In this document: piece after piece, positions 32,881-44,492 of the stretch
How the letters are laid out: each line of letters opens with the position of its first letter
Position numbering within the stretch: the stretch's first letter is position 1
Assembly (NCBI RefSeq): GCF_002921135.1
Contig: NZ_PQVJ01000052.1
Coordinates: 17,312-81,311 of the forward strand
Reading direction: 5' to 3'
Source: Avibacterium gallinarum
GTDB taxonomy: Bacteria; Pseudomonadota; Gammaproteobacteria; Enterobacterales; Pasteurellaceae
Length of the DNA: 64,000 bases
Program-made: the position numbers and the translations under genes
The notes under the pieces: generated by a model
Seen by the model: only the letters and a program-made list of their open reading frames with translations
Database searches by the model: none
What the model was told of the DNA's origin: nothing

Positions 32881-32907
32881 AACCTAGCCCATCAAGCTAG
32901 GTTTTTT
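32881..32907 (-). terminator. aroE terminator
   Basis: AACCTAGC / GCTAGGTT with a 7-base loop lies just after the aroE stop at 32925, with T-rich DNA beyond it on both strands. The 328-base gap 32597-32924 otherwise holds one uptake signal (about 32855) and AT-rich promoter DNA for the NSS transporter. I see no gene in it. Confidence 0.8.
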
Positions 32908-32924
32908 ATTGGAATGAAATCGGA

Positions 32925-34322
<1,398 letters not shown>

Positions 34323-34330
<8 letters not shown>

Positions 34331-34886
34331 TGTCTGTTTCAAATTGATGACGGCACGCTTTGTTGGCACACAACCAAGTGCGATGCAAAGTGCGGTCGGT
34401 TTTTTCTTCTTTTTTTAGTGTGCTAATGGGGTAAGCACATTGAGGACAAGGTTCGGCATAGGGCTGGCTGGCAAGGGTAAATTTGCATTTCGGAAATTGA
34501 TCGCAGCCGTAAAACACCTTGCCTTGTCGCCCACGACGCGGCACAAGATGACCTTTGCCACAAGCAGGGCAAGGCAAATGCGCTTGTTCGGGTTCAAGTT
34601 GTTCGTGAACGATATAATCACAGTGCGGATAATCGCTGCATCCGATGAACATACCAAATTGCCCTTGTTTTAATTGCAAAAAATGACCGCACTTTGGACA
34701 ATGTTGATCTAAGTCTTTCAATATTTTGCTTTCGTGAGCGGGTTGTAATGGCTTGATAAAATCGCATTGCGGATAGGCACTGCAGCCTAAAAATAAGCCT
34801 TTTTTGCCCTTTTTAATTTGTAGCAACGCGCCACATTGTGGGCAATGTTCTTCGTGCTTGGAGGCTTGGAATAGGCTTTTACTCAT
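34323..34886 (-). CDS. yrdD: Topoisomerase-type zinc-finger protein YrdD
   Basis: A 187-residue protein built of zinc ribbons like the C-terminus of DNA topoisomerase I. Repeated CPxCG...CxxYPxC units are visible ([58 protein letters not shown]). It has no catalytic domain. The ATG at 34886 is preferred because upstream frame overlaps maf. Role unknown; conserved next to tsaC and aroE. Confidence 0.88.
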
Positions 34887-35502
34887 TGCATTGCTCACTT
34901 GAACTGAATAAATCAACCCCAACTTGACGCAGCAATTCCGCCGTTTCAAACACGGGCAAGCCCATCACACCGCTGAAATTGCCTTCAATATGAGAAATAA
35001 AGATGCCGCCCACACCTTGAATGCCATAAGCGCCTGCTTTATCCATTGGCTCACCGGTGCGGATATAAGCGGAAATTTCTTGTTCTGTCAAAGGCTTAAA
35101 GGTTACTTGGCTGGTTTGCACAAGGCTATGTTTTTGATCAGGCAAGCTGACACACACCGCAGTTAGCACTTGATGCGTTCTGTCGGAAAGCAAGCGCAGC
35201 ATTTGCGCGGCTTGAGCGTGATTTAGTGGCTTGCCTAAAATTTGACCATCGCATACCACGCTAGTGTCTGCGGACAATATGGGTAAGTGCGGTACAAAAT
35301 TGGCCAGTTTTTCAAGCTGTTGGCGGGCAGCATGATTTTTCTCTTGCGCCATTCTGCGTACATAATCTGCAGGCTGCTCATCAGCTTTCGGGGTTTCATC
35401 AATATCCGCATTGAAGATTTCCACTTTCAACCCCAACTGTTGTAACAGCTGTAAACGGCGTGGGCTTTGCGAAACAAGATAAAGTTGTGGTTGTGTTGTC
35501 AT
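34879..35502 (-). CDS. Maf-family nucleotide pyrophosphatase (YhdE type)
   Basis: A 207-residue house-cleaning pyrophosphatase acting on dTTP/UTP or modified nucleotides. The family start LVSQSPRRLQLLQQLG, the catalytic SADTSVVCDGQILGKP and GAYGIQGVGGIFI motifs are intact. It is the first gene of the maf-yrdD-tsaC-aroE unit and overlaps yrdD by 8 bases. An uptake signal lies near 35286. Confidence 0.92.
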   Translation of the reverse strand: MTTQPQLYLVSQSPRRLQLLQQLGLKVEIFNADIDETPKADEQPADYVRRMAQEKNHAARQQLEKLANFVPHLPILSADTSVVCDGQILGKPLNHAQAAQMLRLLSDRTHQVLTAVCVSLPDQKHSLVQTSQVTFKPLTEQEISAYIRTGEPMDKAGAYGIQGVGGIFISHIEGNFSGVMGLPVFETAELLRQVGVDLFSSSEQCNE

Positions 35503-35657
35503 TTTTTCCGCTGATTAAACCAAAATTGCATTATACTTTATTATAGTTCCGCAAAGATTTCATCTGAAAAATCCACCGCACTTTGAGCCACTGCACTTTG
35601 GAACGAGAAAATGTAGCGGAAAGTGCGGGGTAAATTTTGTTAATTTTAAGGAAAACA

Positions 35658-37277
35658 ATGATCGAACTCACTCAATCTCAATGGCTAGGCGTTGCCGTCC
35701 TATTGCTTATTTTATGCCTTGTGCTGTTTTTTATTAGCACCAAACATCAACGTGATAAACAGCAACTCGCGCAAGAACTGAATAAAAATGTCAATGATTT
35801 TAACCAGTTATTAGAAAAATATGAAACCTTATCGCAGCTGCGTTATCAGCTTGAACAAGAAAGCGTGAAAGCACAAACACGCGCGGAAGGCTTGCAAACA
35901 AGGCTGAATGAACGCGATGAGAAAATCCATTATTTGCAACAAGAATTGGACGAAGAACAAGCGCGCCACAGCAATATTGCTGAGAAAATTACCAGTCTTA
36001 AAGAGCAATTTGGGATTGCCACGGCACAGGTGCATAGCTTGCAAAATCAGCTTAATCAAAGCCGTGCCGAATTAAAAAGTAAGCAGCAGGATTATGCAGA
36101 TTTAAGCGAAAAATCCACCGCACTTTTGCAGCAACTCACTGAGCTAAAAACGAGCATTGGCGAAAAAGAAAAGCATTTTGCCCAGCAACAAGAAGATTTT
36201 GTTAAAACGAAACAACAACTTAGCGTTGAATTTCAAAATTTGGCAAATCGTATTTTGGAAGAAAAGAGCCAAAAATTCGATCAAACTAATCAAGCTAGCC
36301 TTGATGCCTTGTTAAAGCCATTCCGTGAACAAATCGAAGGCTTCCAAAAACGCGTGAATGAAATTCATTCGGAATCCTTAAAAGGCAACGCTAGCCTTGA
36401 AAGTGAAATCAAAAAAGTGCTAGATGTGGGGCTTGCGATGTCGCAAGAAGCGAATAATCTCACCTTAGCCTTAAAAGGGGAGAAGAAAACCCTCGGCAAC
36501 TGGGGTGAAATTCAGCTTGAGCGCGCCTTGCAGTTAGCAGGCTTGGTGGAAAATGATCATTATAAGGCGCAAGATCATTTCCGTAATGCAGAGGGCAAAT
36601 CCAATTATCCTGATTTTGTGGTGTATTTGCCTGACAACAAACATTTGATTATTGACAGCAAAATGTCCTTAGTTGCCTATGAAAATGCGGTGAGTGCCGA
36701 CAATGAGCAAGCGCAGCAACAATTTTTGCGTGAGCATCACAAGGCGATTAAAAATCATATTGATGAACTTTCGCGCAAGGATTACAGCAATTTAATTGGT
36801 GTGCATAGCCCGAATTTTGTGCTGATGTTCATTGCCGTTGAGCCTGCTTATATTGAAGCGATGAAACAGGACAGCAACTTGTTTAATTATGCCTATGAAA
36901 AAAACGTGATTTTGGTTTCCCACACCACCTTAATGCCGATTTTACGCACCGTGGCGAATTTATGGCGAATTGAACGAGGCAACGCTGAAGCTCGTGAAAT
37001 CAGCGGAAAAGCGGGGGAGATTTATAATCAAATGTGCCTCGTGGCGGAGCGTCTAGCCAAATTGGGTAACAGCCTCGCCACCGTGAGCGGACATTACAAC
37101 CACACGGTTACCGCCTTTGCAGGGCAACAAGGCTTGGCAGGAAAAATTGAACGATTTAAAGATTTTTCTGCCAAAGCTAACAAAGTGATGCCACAGGTGG
37201 AATTGCTGCATAATGACCTTGATTTAGCCAAATTAAGCGCCATTTCAGCAGAACAAATTGAACAGGAAAAGCATTGA
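35658..37277 (+). CDS. rmuC: DNA recombination protein RmuC
   Basis: A 539-residue protein with an N-terminal membrane anchor (about residues 9-28), a long coiled coil (to about residue 210) and a restriction-endonuclease-like C-terminal half with PDFVVYLPDNKHLIIDSKMS. RmuC limits inversions between short repeats. The start at 35658 follows TAAGGA. Two uptake signals flank or lie in the gene (about 35573, 36116). Confidence 0.94.
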   Translation: MIELTQSQWLGVAVLLLILCLVLFFISTKHQRDKQQLAQELNKNVNDFNQLLEKYETLSQLRYQLEQESVKAQTRAEGLQTRLNERDEKIHYLQQELDEEQARHSNIAEKITSLKEQFGIATAQVHSLQNQLNQSRAELKSKQQDYADLSEKSTALLQQLTELKTSIGEKEKHFAQQQEDFVKTKQQLSVEFQNLANRILEEKSQKFDQTNQASLDALLKPFREQIEGFQKRVNEIHSESLKGNASLESEIKKVLDVGLAMSQEANNLTLALKGEKKTLGNWGEIQLERALQLAGLVENDHYKAQDHFRNAEGKSNYPDFVVYLPDNKHLIIDSKMSLVAYENAVSADNEQAQQQFLREHHKAIKNHIDELSRKDYSNLIGVHSPNFVLMFIAVEPAYIEAMKQDSNLFNYAYEKNVILVSHTTLMPILRTVANLWRIERGNAEAREISGKAGEIYNQMCLVAERLAKLGNSLATVSGHYNHTVTAFAGQQGLAGKIERFKDFSAKANKVMPQVELLHNDLDLAKLSAISAEQIEQEKH

Positions 37278-37356
37278 TATTTTGCCTAAAAACAGGTAAC
37301 TTCAGCGCCCATTAATGAAAAGAGAACAACATTAGCAATAGAAAAATAGGACATTT

Positions 37357-37893
37357 ATGCAACATTCGTCTTCAACTAAATACAAAACCCCCACATTATT
37401 TAGCCAGATTATTTTCGCCAGCCGTTGGCTGCAACTGCCGATTTATCTTGGCCTGATCGTGGTGCAAGGCATTTACGCCTACAAATTTATGAAATCCCTA
37501 TGGGAACTCATCATCAACCTGCAAGAGCTGGATTCCAACGCCATTATGCTTTCTGTGCTAAATTTGATTGATGTGGTGATGATTGCCAATTTATTAGTAA
37601 TGGTGATTGTGGGCGGTTACGAGATTTTCGTATCCAAGCTGCATACCGAAGGCCACCCAGACGAACCTGAATGGCTGAGCCACGTTAATGCTTCTGTGTT
37701 GAAAGTGAAACTTTCTATGTCGATCATCAGTATTTCGTCTATTCATATGCTACAAACTTTCGTCAATGCAGCAAATATGCCAGAAAAAACGATGATGTGG
37801 CAATTATTGCTTCATTTAGGCTTTTTGGTTTCCGCCATCGCAATGGCTTATACGGATAAAATCTTGTATAGCACCAGCCATAAAAATCATTAA
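37357..37893 (+). CDS. UPF0114-family inner membrane protein (YqhA-like)
   Basis: A 178-residue protein with about four membrane helices (residues roughly 24-45, 64-88, 115-135 and 145-165). The family pattern [21 protein letters not shown] and EIFVSKL identify it as the uncharacterised UPF0114/YqhA group. It follows rmuC by 79 bases and ends in its own terminator. Function is unknown. Confidence 0.88.
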   Translation: MQHSSSTKYKTPTLFSQIIFASRWLQLPIYLGLIVVQGIYAYKFMKSLWELIINLQELDSNAIMLSVLNLIDVVMIANLLVMVIVGGYEIFVSKLHTEGHPDEPEWLSHVNASVLKVKLSMSIISISSIHMLQTFVNAANMPEKTMMWQLLLHLGFLVSAIAMAYTDKILYSTSHKNH

Positions 37894-37900
37894 TTTTTCC

Positions 37901-37927
37901 ACCGCTCTTTATAAAAGAGCGGTTTTA
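37901..37927 (+). terminator. Terminator between yqhA-like gene and mutS
   Basis: ACCGCTCTTT / AAAGAGCGGT with a 3-base loop and a short T tract; it separates two converging genes. Confidence 0.78.
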
Positions 37928-40510
37928 CTATCCGCGTTGCATTTTCTTTAATTGATATAAATAAGAAAGCGCCTGCTTCGGACTCATTTCATCAGGATCA
38001 AGATTTTCAATCATCTGCCAAAGCGTATCTTTCTGCTCATTTTCTTCCATTAACAACAGCTCGCCTTGCCCCTGTTGTTGCACGGCTTCCGAATTTAACT
38101 GATTGTTTTGTTGGGAGAATTTCTCTAACTGCGCCAGTTTTTGTTTAGCGAGTTTAATCACCGATTGCGGAACGCCAGCCAGTGCAGCCACCGCCAAGCC
38201 GTAACTTTTACTTGCCGCGCCTTCTTGCACCGCGTGCATAAAAGCGATGGTATCGTTATGTTCCACCGCATCTAAATGCACATTGGCAATGCCTTTCAAC
38301 TGCTCAGGCAAGACGGTCAGCTCAAAATAATGCGTGGCAAATAAGGTAAGCGATAGTACTTTTTGTGCAAGCCATTCCGCACAAGCCCAAGCAAGGGAAA
38401 GCCCGTCATAGGTGGACGTGCCGCGCCCAATTTCATCAATAAGCACTAAGCTGTTTGCGGTGGCTTGATGCAAAATATTCGCCATTTCCGTCATTTCGAC
38501 CATAAAGGTTGAACGACCTGAAGCCAGATCATCTGATGCGCCAATACGTGTGAAAATGCGATCGATTGGGCCGATCATAGCACTTTCTGCGGGTACAAAA
38601 GATCCTATATAAGCCATTAGCGTGATCAATGCAGTTTGACGCATATAGGTGCTTTTTCCTCCCATATTTGGGCCAGTTATGATCAATAAATGGCGATCAG
38701 CACTCAGTTTGACTGGGTTGGCAATAAACGGATTTTTGGACACCTGTTCCACCACAGGGTGGCGGCCATTTTGAATATCCACGCCAATTTCATCACTAAA
38801 GGTTGGCGCAACATAGTTCAGGGTTTCTGCCCTTTCTGCCAAGTTGGTCAGCACATCTAATTCAGCCAAAGCAAGGCTTGCCAGCTGCAATGCGCCTAAG
38901 TGCGGTAATAATTCATCGAAAATTTCTTCATAAAGCTGCTTTTCCAGCGCAAGCGCCGCGCCTTTGGCTTTCAGCACTTTATCTTCATAGGTTTTTAATT
39001 CAGGAATAATGTAACGTTCCGCATTTTTTAGAGTTTGACGGCGCACATAATGAATAGGCGCTTTGTGCGCTTGCCCTTGCGGGATCTGGATATAATAGCC
39101 GTGTACCGCATTAAAGCCGATTTTCAGGCTATCAATGCCTGTGGTTTCTCGTTCTCTTTGCTCTAGCTCTTCCAAATAACGGGTTGCGCCGTCCGAAAGG
39201 GAGCGCCATTCATCAAGTTCTGCGTTAAAACCTTCTGCAATCACGCCACCATCACGAATCAACAAAGGGGGATTTTCAATAATCGCACGTTCTAATAGAT
39301 CTAATTGCGCTGAAAAATCGGCAATTTGTTGAGAAAATGCAGCAAATTGCGGACAATGTTGTTGATTAAGATAATGTTGAATCGCAGGAATTTGTGCGAG
39401 TGCGGTGCGTAAACGAGTGAGATCCCGTGGACGCGCTGAACGCAGTGCCACGCGCGCTAAAATCCGCTCCATATCCCCCACTTGTTGCAAGTGCGGTTGA
39501 AATTCTGCCACTAAATCCTGTTGCAAAATTTGACTGATGGTTTGTTGGCGTAAGGTTAATTTCTCACGATCGCGAATTGGCTGGTGAATCCAACGTTTCA
39601 GCAAACGGCTTCCCATCGGGGTAACGCATTTATCCAACACGGAAGCAAGGGTATGCTCTGTGCCACCTGCTAAATTTTGGGTGAGTTCTAAATTCCGTCT
39701 TGTGGTGGCATCTAATTGAATATTCTCATTATTTTGTACCAAACTGATGCTTTGAATATGGGGCAACGCGGTGCGCTGAGTTTCCTTGGCATATTGTAAC
39801 AAACATCCCGCAGCGCAAAGCCCAAGCAGGGATTTTTCTACCCCAAAGGCGCGCAAATCTTGCGTACCAAATTGACGATTAAGCTGCTCAATGGCAGTTT
39901 TTAATTCAAATTCCCAAATGGGACGGCGGCGTAATCCCTTTGCATTTTCAATTAAATAACGATCTTCAAAGTCTTCACAATAAAGCAATTCCACAGGCTG
40001 AATACGCTGTAATTCCGCCTGTAAACTCTCTTTGCTGGCTGGCTCACTCAACTGAAAACGCCCCGATGCCATATCCAAAGTTGCCAAGCCAAATTTGTCT
40101 TTTTCCTGATAAACCGCGGCAATCAAATTATCCTGACGCTCAGGCAATAACGCTTCATCACTGATTGTTCCGGGGGTAACAATGCGCACAATTTGGCGTT
40201 CCACTGGCCCTTTTGCCGTGGCAGGATCGCCCACTTGCTCGCAAATCGCCACACTTTCGCCAAGCTGAACTAATTTCGCTAAATAGCCCTCTACCGCGTG
40301 ATAGGGCACACCTGCCATAGGAATAGGCTGCCCTGCCGACTGCCCACGTTTGGTCAAGGAAATATCCAACAATGCCGCCGCTTTTTTTGCATCATCATAA
40401 AATAATTCATAAAAATCCCCCATTCGATAAAACAGCAAAATCTCAGGATTTTCTGCTTTCAATCGAAGGTACTGCTGCATCATTGGGGTATGTTGTTCAA
40501 AATTAGTCAT
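37928..40510 (-). CDS. mutS: DNA mismatch repair protein MutS
   Basis: An 860-residue mismatch sensor. It has the mismatch-binding Phe-x-Glu in [14 protein letters not shown], the ATPase Walker [10 protein letters not shown], and [19 protein letters not shown]. Full length, with the C-terminal dimer/tetramer region ([17 protein letters not shown]) intact. It is divergent from the recA block. Mismatch repair status matters here, since repeats such as that in the second recA are stabilised by MutS. Confidence 0.98.
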   Translation of the reverse strand: MTNFEQHTPMMQQYLRLKAENPEILLFYRMGDFYELFYDDAKKAAALLDISLTKRGQSAGQPIPMAGVPYHAVEGYLAKLVQLGESVAICEQVGDPATAKGPVERQIVRIVTPGTISDEALLPERQDNLIAAVYQEKDKFGLATLDMASGRFQLSEPASKESLQAELQRIQPVELLYCEDFEDRYLIENAKGLRRRPIWEFELKTAIEQLNRQFGTQDLRAFGVEKSLLGLCAAGCLLQYAKETQRTALPHIQSISLVQNNENIQLDATTRRNLELTQNLAGGTEHTLASVLDKCVTPMGSRLLKRWIHQPIRDREKLTLRQQTISQILQQDLVAEFQPHLQQVGDMERILARVALRSARPRDLTRLRTALAQIPAIQHYLNQQHCPQFAAFSQQIADFSAQLDLLERAIIENPPLLIRDGGVIAEGFNAELDEWRSLSDGATRYLEELEQRERETTGIDSLKIGFNAVHGYYIQIPQGQAHKAPIHYVRRQTLKNAERYIIPELKTYEDKVLKAKGAALALEKQLYEEIFDELLPHLGALQLASLALAELDVLTNLAERAETLNYVAPTFSDEIGVDIQNGRHPVVEQVSKNPFIANPVKLSADRHLLIITGPNMGGKSTYMRQTALITLMAYIGSFVPAESAMIGPIDRIFTRIGASDDLASGRSTFMVEMTEMANILHQATANSLVLIDEIGRGTSTYDGLSLAWACAEWLAQKVLSLTLFATHYFELTVLPEQLKGIANVHLDAVEHNDTIAFMHAVQEGAASKSYGLAVAALAGVPQSVIKLAKQKLAQLEKFSQQNNQLNSEAVQQQGQGELLLMEENEQKDTLWQMIENLDPDEMSPKQALSYLYQLKKMQRG

Positions 40511-40718
40511 CAGGTTTGCTCAATCTGTTATTTTCAATTTAGACAAATTATAACGAAATTTTTCTTATTTGATACTGTAGGAATTATTTTGCTATCAGCT
40601 CATTAATCAGCTTTGTATGTTGAAATAGCAGATCGCCCCTATTAGCCTCATTAATTTGAAGGATAAACGTATTATCTGGAACACAGTTCACAAAATAGAA
40701 AAAAGATCAAAATTTTAC

Positions 40719-40747
40719 TTGATACTGTATATCAATACAGCTATATT
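40719..40747 (+). promoter_or_regulatory. recA (copy 1) promoter with LexA box
   Basis: -35 TTGATA (40719-40724), 17-base spacer, -10 TATATT (40742-40747). The spacer holds the SOS box CTGTATATCAATACAG (40725-40740), a CTG-N10-CAG LexA operator, so LexA would block the promoter until DNA damage. Confidence 0.9.
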
Positions 40748-40787
40748 ATGCAGCAGTTTTGATGATGAATTTATAAGGACAAGCAAA

Positions 40788-41897
40788 ATGGCTAAAGAAG
40801 ATAAAGCAAAAAAAAGTGAGAAACCACAAATTACCACTCAAGAAGAAAAACAAAAAGCCCTTGCTGCGGCGTTAGGTCAAATTGAAAAACAATTTGGTAA
40901 AGGTTCAATTATGAAATTGGGGGAAACCCAAGATTTGGATATTGAATCTATTTCCACAGGTTCACTGGGGTTAGACATTGCCTTGGGTATCGGTGGCTTG
41001 CCAATGGGACGTATCGTAGAAATTTACGGGCCAGAATCTTCAGGGAAAACCACATTAACCCTTTCTGTTATTGCACAAGCACAAAAATTAGGCAAAACCT
41101 GTGCCTTTATTGATGCGGAACACGCCTTAGATCCAATTTATGCTGCAAAACTTGGCGTTGATGTCAAAGAATTGCTTGTTTCTCAGCCTGACAACGGTGA
41201 AGAAGCATTAGAAATTTGTGATGCCTTAGTTCGTTCTGGCGCGATTGACGTGGTGATTGTGGACTCCGTAGCCGCTCTTACGCCAAAAGCAGAAATTGAA
41301 GGGGATATGGGTGATGCACACGTTGGTTTGCAAGCGCGTTTAATGTCACAAGCCTTGCGTAAACTCACTGGACAAATCAAAAACTCAAACTGTTTAGTGA
41401 TTTTCATCAACCAAATTCGTATGAAAATTGGTGTAATGTTTGGTAACCCAGAAACCACCACTGGCGGTAATGCATTGAAATTCTATTCTTCAGTGCGTTT
41501 AGATATTCGCCGTGTAGGTGCGGTGAAAAATGGTGATGAAATCATTGGTAACGAAACCCGTGTGAAAGTGGTGAAAAACAAAGTTGCCCCACCATTCCGT
41601 CAAGTTGATTTCCAAATTCTTTATGGTGAAGGCATTTCACGTAATGGTGAGTTAATTGAATTAGGCGTAAAACATAAATTAGTTGATAAATCAGGCGCGT
41701 GGTTCTCTTATAACGGAGAAAAAATTGGTCAAGGCAAAGCTAATGCAATGAAATGGTTGGCAGAACACCCTGAACAAGCCGAAGAATTAGAAAATAAATT
41801 ACGCGAAGAGCTTTTAGCAAACCCAGACAAATCTCTCATTGCGGATATTGAAGCGGATCAAAATAAAGAGATCGCAGAAATGGATTCTGAATTTTAA
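40788..41897 (+). CDS. recA: Recombinase RecA, copy 1
   Basis: A 369-residue recombinase that forms filaments on single-stranded DNA, drives homologous recombination and triggers LexA cleavage. Walker [10 protein letters not shown], the L1/L2 DNA loops ([27 protein letters not shown] region) and an acidic C-terminus are intact. The N-terminus is longer than in E. coli by a Lys-rich segment ([18 protein letters not shown]). The ATG at 40788 follows AAGGA. A second copy lies at 57369-58442 and differs at only a few residues (for example Val versus Thr in RRxGAVKNGD, and the last residues before MDSEF). Confidence 0.97.
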   Translation: MAKEDKAKKSEKPQITTQEEKQKALAAALGQIEKQFGKGSIMKLGETQDLDIESISTGSLGLDIALGIGGLPMGRIVEIYGPESSGKTTLTLSVIAQAQKLGKTCAFIDAEHALDPIYAAKLGVDVKELLVSQPDNGEEALEICDALVRSGAIDVVIVDSVAALTPKAEIEGDMGDAHVGLQARLMSQALRKLTGQIKNSNCLVIFINQIRMKIGVMFGNPETTTGGNALKFYSSVRLDIRRVGAVKNGDEIIGNETRVKVVKNKVAPPFRQVDFQILYGEGISRNGELIELGVKHKLVDKSGAWFSYNGEKIGQGKANAMKWLAEHPEQAEELENKLREELLANPDKSLIADIEADQNKEIAEMDSEF

Positions 41898-41920
41898 TCC
41901 CTTTGATTAAATCATCTCTA

Positions 41921-41953
41921 AAAAAAGTGCGGTAATTTTTGACCGCACTTTTT
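41921..41953 (+). terminator. Terminator formed by paired uptake signals after recA copy 1
   Basis: AAAAAGTGCGGT and its exact complement ACCGCACTTTTT flank an 8-base loop between recA and recX. It probably limits readthrough into recX, as known for E. coli recA-recX. Confidence 0.72.
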
Positions 41954-41984
41954 CTAACAGCAATTTAGGAATCAGTGAGAAAAA

Positions 41985-42443
41985 ATGGCATCATTGGCAT
42001 TAAATTATGTGGTGAACTTGCTCTCTCGCCGCGAATATAGTGAATATGAATTGCGTTGCAAAATGCAAGAAAAAGCCTTTGCAGAAGCTGAAATTGAACA
42101 GGCTTTAGCGCTTTGTCAGGAAAAAAACTGGCAAAGTGATCGCCGTTTTACAGAAAATTATTTACATTACCGATCACAAAAAGGCTATGGATTGAATCGG
42201 ATTAAACAAGAGCTTTTTCAACTTAAAGGCATTTCTTCAGAGATCGTGGAAGATGTATTAGCAGAAATGGACATTGATTGGTTTGAGATTGCGCATTCTG
42301 TGTTACGCAAAAAATTCCCCCATTATGCGCAAGAGCAAGATTTCAAAATGAAACAAAAAATCTGGCGCTATATGCTTTCACACGGTTTTCAAAGTGAAGA
42401 ATTTGCCGATTTAGTCGGTTCGGGTGAAAACGAGTTTTATTAA
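41985..42443 (+). CDS. recX: Recombination regulator RecX, copy 1
   Basis: A 152-residue helical-repeat protein that blocks RecA filament growth. Motifs include LLSRREYSEYELRCKM, CQEKNWQSDRRFTENYLHYRSQKGYG and the C-terminal WRYMLSHGFQSEEFADLV. The second copy at 58528 differs at four residues. It lies behind recA and the uptake-signal hairpin. Confidence 0.96.
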   Translation: MASLALNYVVNLLSRREYSEYELRCKMQEKAFAEAEIEQALALCQEKNWQSDRRFTENYLHYRSQKGYGLNRIKQELFQLKGISSEIVEDVLAEMDIDWFEIAHSVLRKKFPHYAQEQDFKMKQKIWRYMLSHGFQSEEFADLVGSGENEFY

Positions 42444-42594
42444 GACACAACATTTACCCCCCTTTCTTTAGATATGCTTTCCAAGGCTTTCCACAAAATA
42501 TTGGCACAAATAGCCCTTTCTTCTTTGAGTGAACCCTACTCAATGATAAACTAACGCCAATTTTTGTCTTAAATAATTAATATAGGAAACAACA

Positions 42595-42708
42595 ATGCGA
42601 GCGAGTCGATATTTATTTGCTACTTTAAAAGAAACCCCGAATGATGCACAGGTGGTGAGCCATCAATTAATGTTGCGTATTTTAGGGGGTATAAGGTGTA
42701 ATTGCTAG
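42595..42708 (+). pseudogene. Truncated 5' fragment of proS (left duplication boundary)
   Basis: The first 28 codons ([20 protein letters not shown]...) are identical to intact proS at 59135. After ATGTTGCGT the sequence switches to unrelated DNA and stops after nine more codons at 42708. It still has the native ribosome site and could give a useless 37-residue peptide. The break marks the left edge of the inserted catabolic cluster. Confidence 0.93.
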
Positions 42709-42769
42709 AGGAAAGAGGGAAAAGAGGAAAATGGAGCAATATCTTTCTTTTTATTGCCCCTCATTAGGT

Positions 42770-43678
42770 TTATCTAGCAGTAATTCTTGTTCCAGCTTGC
42801 CCTTTAATCGCTTCTAGTGCTAAATGTAAATCTGCAATAATGCCTATACCTTGTCTACGATGGGAAAGATAACGGATAATTGCATCAACTTTAGGTTGCA
42901 TTGAGCCTTTATCAAATTTATAGTTTGAAAGTTCCTCGATAGTGATGTGATCGAGTTTCTGTTGGTTTTCTTTTCCCCAGTTTAAATAAATTCCATCACC
43001 ATCAGTAAGAATTATAAAATAATCTGCTTGAATTTGTTGGGCTAATAGAGCCGCTGTTGAATCTTTATCAATAACGCAGTCTATATTTGTTAATGAGCCT
43101 TCTTGTTTTGTTACTGGAATGCCTCCACCACCGCAACAAATAACAAGATAACCATTTTGTAATGCAAGTTCTATAGCTTGATGTTCTATGATTGACATTG
43201 GTTGGGGGGATGCTACAACGCGGCGATAATATTGCCCATCTTGTTTGAGTTTCCAACCATATTTACTCGCTAATTTGTTTCCTTCTTGATGTGAATAAAC
43301 AGCACCAATAAATTTTGTTGGTTCTAAAAATGCAAAATCATTTTGTTTTACTTCAACATGAGTAAGAAAAGATAGAATAGGTTCACTAACAATTTTACGC
43401 AATTCTTGAGTTAAAACTGTTGCAATCATTCCTTGTGTTTGAGCAACTAAATTATTTAATGGGAAATTTGATTCTTCTTGGAAAGATTCATTTTGTAGAG
43501 ATAGTAAGCCCACTTGAGGACCATTACCATGTACAATAGCAATTTGGTATTTTTGTGCTAATTTTCCAATGACTCTCGCTGCTATTTTTATATTGTCTAG
43601 CTGATTTTTATAAGAAATATTTTGCCCTCGTTTTAATAGGGCATTCCCGCCTAAGGCGATAACAATTTTAGGTTTCAT
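42770..43678 (-). CDS. arcC: Carbamate kinase
   Basis: A 302-residue amino-acid-kinase-fold enzyme that makes ATP from carbamoyl phosphate and ADP. It has the N-terminal ALGGNALLKRGQ, IVHGNGPQVGLL, CCGGGGIPV and IDKDSTAALLAQQI motifs and the C-terminal KGSMQPKVDAIIRYL. No ornithine carbamoyltransferase or arginine deiminase is nearby. Beside FdrA/DUF1116/DUF2877 genes it matches the E. coli allK (ybcF) or yahI setting, taking carbamoyl phosphate from a transcarbamoylase. It is the last gene on the minus strand and lies next to the left junction. A weak imperfect hairpin at about 42731-42758 may end it. Confidence 0.93.
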   Translation of the reverse strand: MKPKIVIALGGNALLKRGQNISYKNQLDNIKIAARVIGKLAQKYQIAIVHGNGPQVGLLSLQNESFQEESNFPLNNLVAQTQGMIATVLTQELRKIVSEPILSFLTHVEVKQNDFAFLEPTKFIGAVYSHQEGNKLASKYGWKLKQDGQYYRRVVASPQPMSIIEHQAIELALQNGYLVICCGGGGIPVTKQEGSLTNIDCVIDKDSTAALLAQQIQADYFIILTDGDGIYLNWGKENQQKLDHITIEELSNYKFDKGSMQPKVDAIIRYLSHRRQGIGIIADLHLALEAIKGQAGTRITAR

Positions 43679-43774
43679 TTTTTCCTCCTTCTATGTTTAA
43701 CTACGATTTTTCTTTTAATTTATTTAATAACATAATAATATACTTATATTTAATGCAAATTCCAGAGAAAAAAT

Positions 43775-44464
43775 ATGAACTATAAAGACAAAAATTTTGA
43801 ATTAAATTGTACATATAAGGTTATTAATGTTTTCGAACAAGTGGTTAATTTGAAAAAAGGTAATAAAATTTATGCCATAATGAATCAAAAAATAAAGCCC
43901 GCACCTTATAGTTTAATATTAGAGAATGAATTATTCTTATCTATAAAAAATAATATTTCTAACACGCTTTTTATTCCTTATTTTTCTATAGAAGAATTTG
44001 ATTGTACGCTATTTCCTCAAAATAACCTATTAACAGCAAAAAACATCTCAACTTTTTTAGAGGAAATTATAAGACCTCAAGATATGTTTGAAGTTGTTTT
44101 TCAACAAAGAAGAAAAACTGCAAAACTCAAAGAAATGTTGGGATTAGGGCGAGGACTTACGCCCAGTGGAGATGATTATATTGTTGGCTATATGGCAGCA
44201 TATTATGCTGAAAATAAAGGAATTTTTAAGCCATTTGAAGAAATAGCAATCTTAGCTAAATATTGTACAAATGAGATTAGTGCAAATTATATTGAAAATG
44301 CTAGCCGTAGATTATTTAAACAGGAGATTTTAGACTTAATGAGAGAAATAGAAAATAGAGAGTATATTAATAATATGATGAGTTTTGGTTCCTCTTCCGG
44401 TATTGATCTATTATATGGTATTTTTGATTATATTAATAACAGAGATCTTTTTCATAAAATATAA
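43775..44464 (+). CDS. DUF2877 protein (AllH/YlbF/YahE-like), probable transcarbamoylase component
   Basis: A 229-residue protein with the family motif LGLGRGLTPSGDDYIVGYMA (about residues 129-148) and a shorter N-terminus than E. coli YlbF. In E. coli, YlbF (AllH), FdrA (AllF) and YlbE (AllG) are together needed for oxamate transcarbamylase activity in allantoin fermentation. It is the only plus-strand gene of the insert, divergent from arcC across a 96-base gap. Only one such protein is present for two FdrA/DUF1116 sets, so it may be shared. Confidence 0.82.
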   Translation: MNYKDKNFELNCTYKVINVFEQVVNLKKGNKIYAIMNQKIKPAPYSLILENELFLSIKNNISNTLFIPYFSIEEFDCTLFPQNNLLTAKNISTFLEEIIRPQDMFEVVFQQRRKTAKLKEMLGLGRGLTPSGDDYIVGYMAAYYAENKGIFKPFEEIAILAKYCTNEISANYIENASRRLFKQEILDLMREIENREYINNMMSFGSSSGIDLLYGIFDYINNRDLFHKI

Positions 44465-44487
44465 AAGGTTTCATTACGAAACCTTTT
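44463..44487. terminator. Bidirectional terminator
   Basis: AAAAGGTTTC / GAAACCTTTT with a 5-base loop overlaps the stop of the DUF2877 gene and precedes the converging permease stop at 44493. Confidence 0.78.
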
Positions 44488-44492
44488 GATTA

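Larger units (their letters stand above)
40699..42678 (+). repeat. Left copy of the recA-recX-proS' direct repeat
   Basis: About 1.98 kb covering the SOS promoter, recA, recX and the first 28 codons of proS. A homologous block occurs at 57199-59218 in the same orientation. The match begins near the A-rich tract before the -35 and ends exactly after ATGTTGCGT at 42678. The two copies differ in the promoter spacer, recA 5' end and scattered third positions, but bases 42495-42678 are identical to 59035-59218. Confidence 0.95.

Noticed and set aside
40656..40787. Extended recA start at 40656
   Set aside because: The extension would pass through the LexA-controlled promoter and lacks conservation with RecA.
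42595..42708. Interpreting the 37-codon frame as a real small gene
   Set aside because: Its first 28 codons are identical to proS and the rest is random junction sequence.
42770..43678. Carbamate kinase as part of an arginine deiminase pathway
   Set aside because: No arcA, arcB or arginine/ornithine antiporter gene is present; neighbours are FdrA, DUF1116 and DUF2877 genes.
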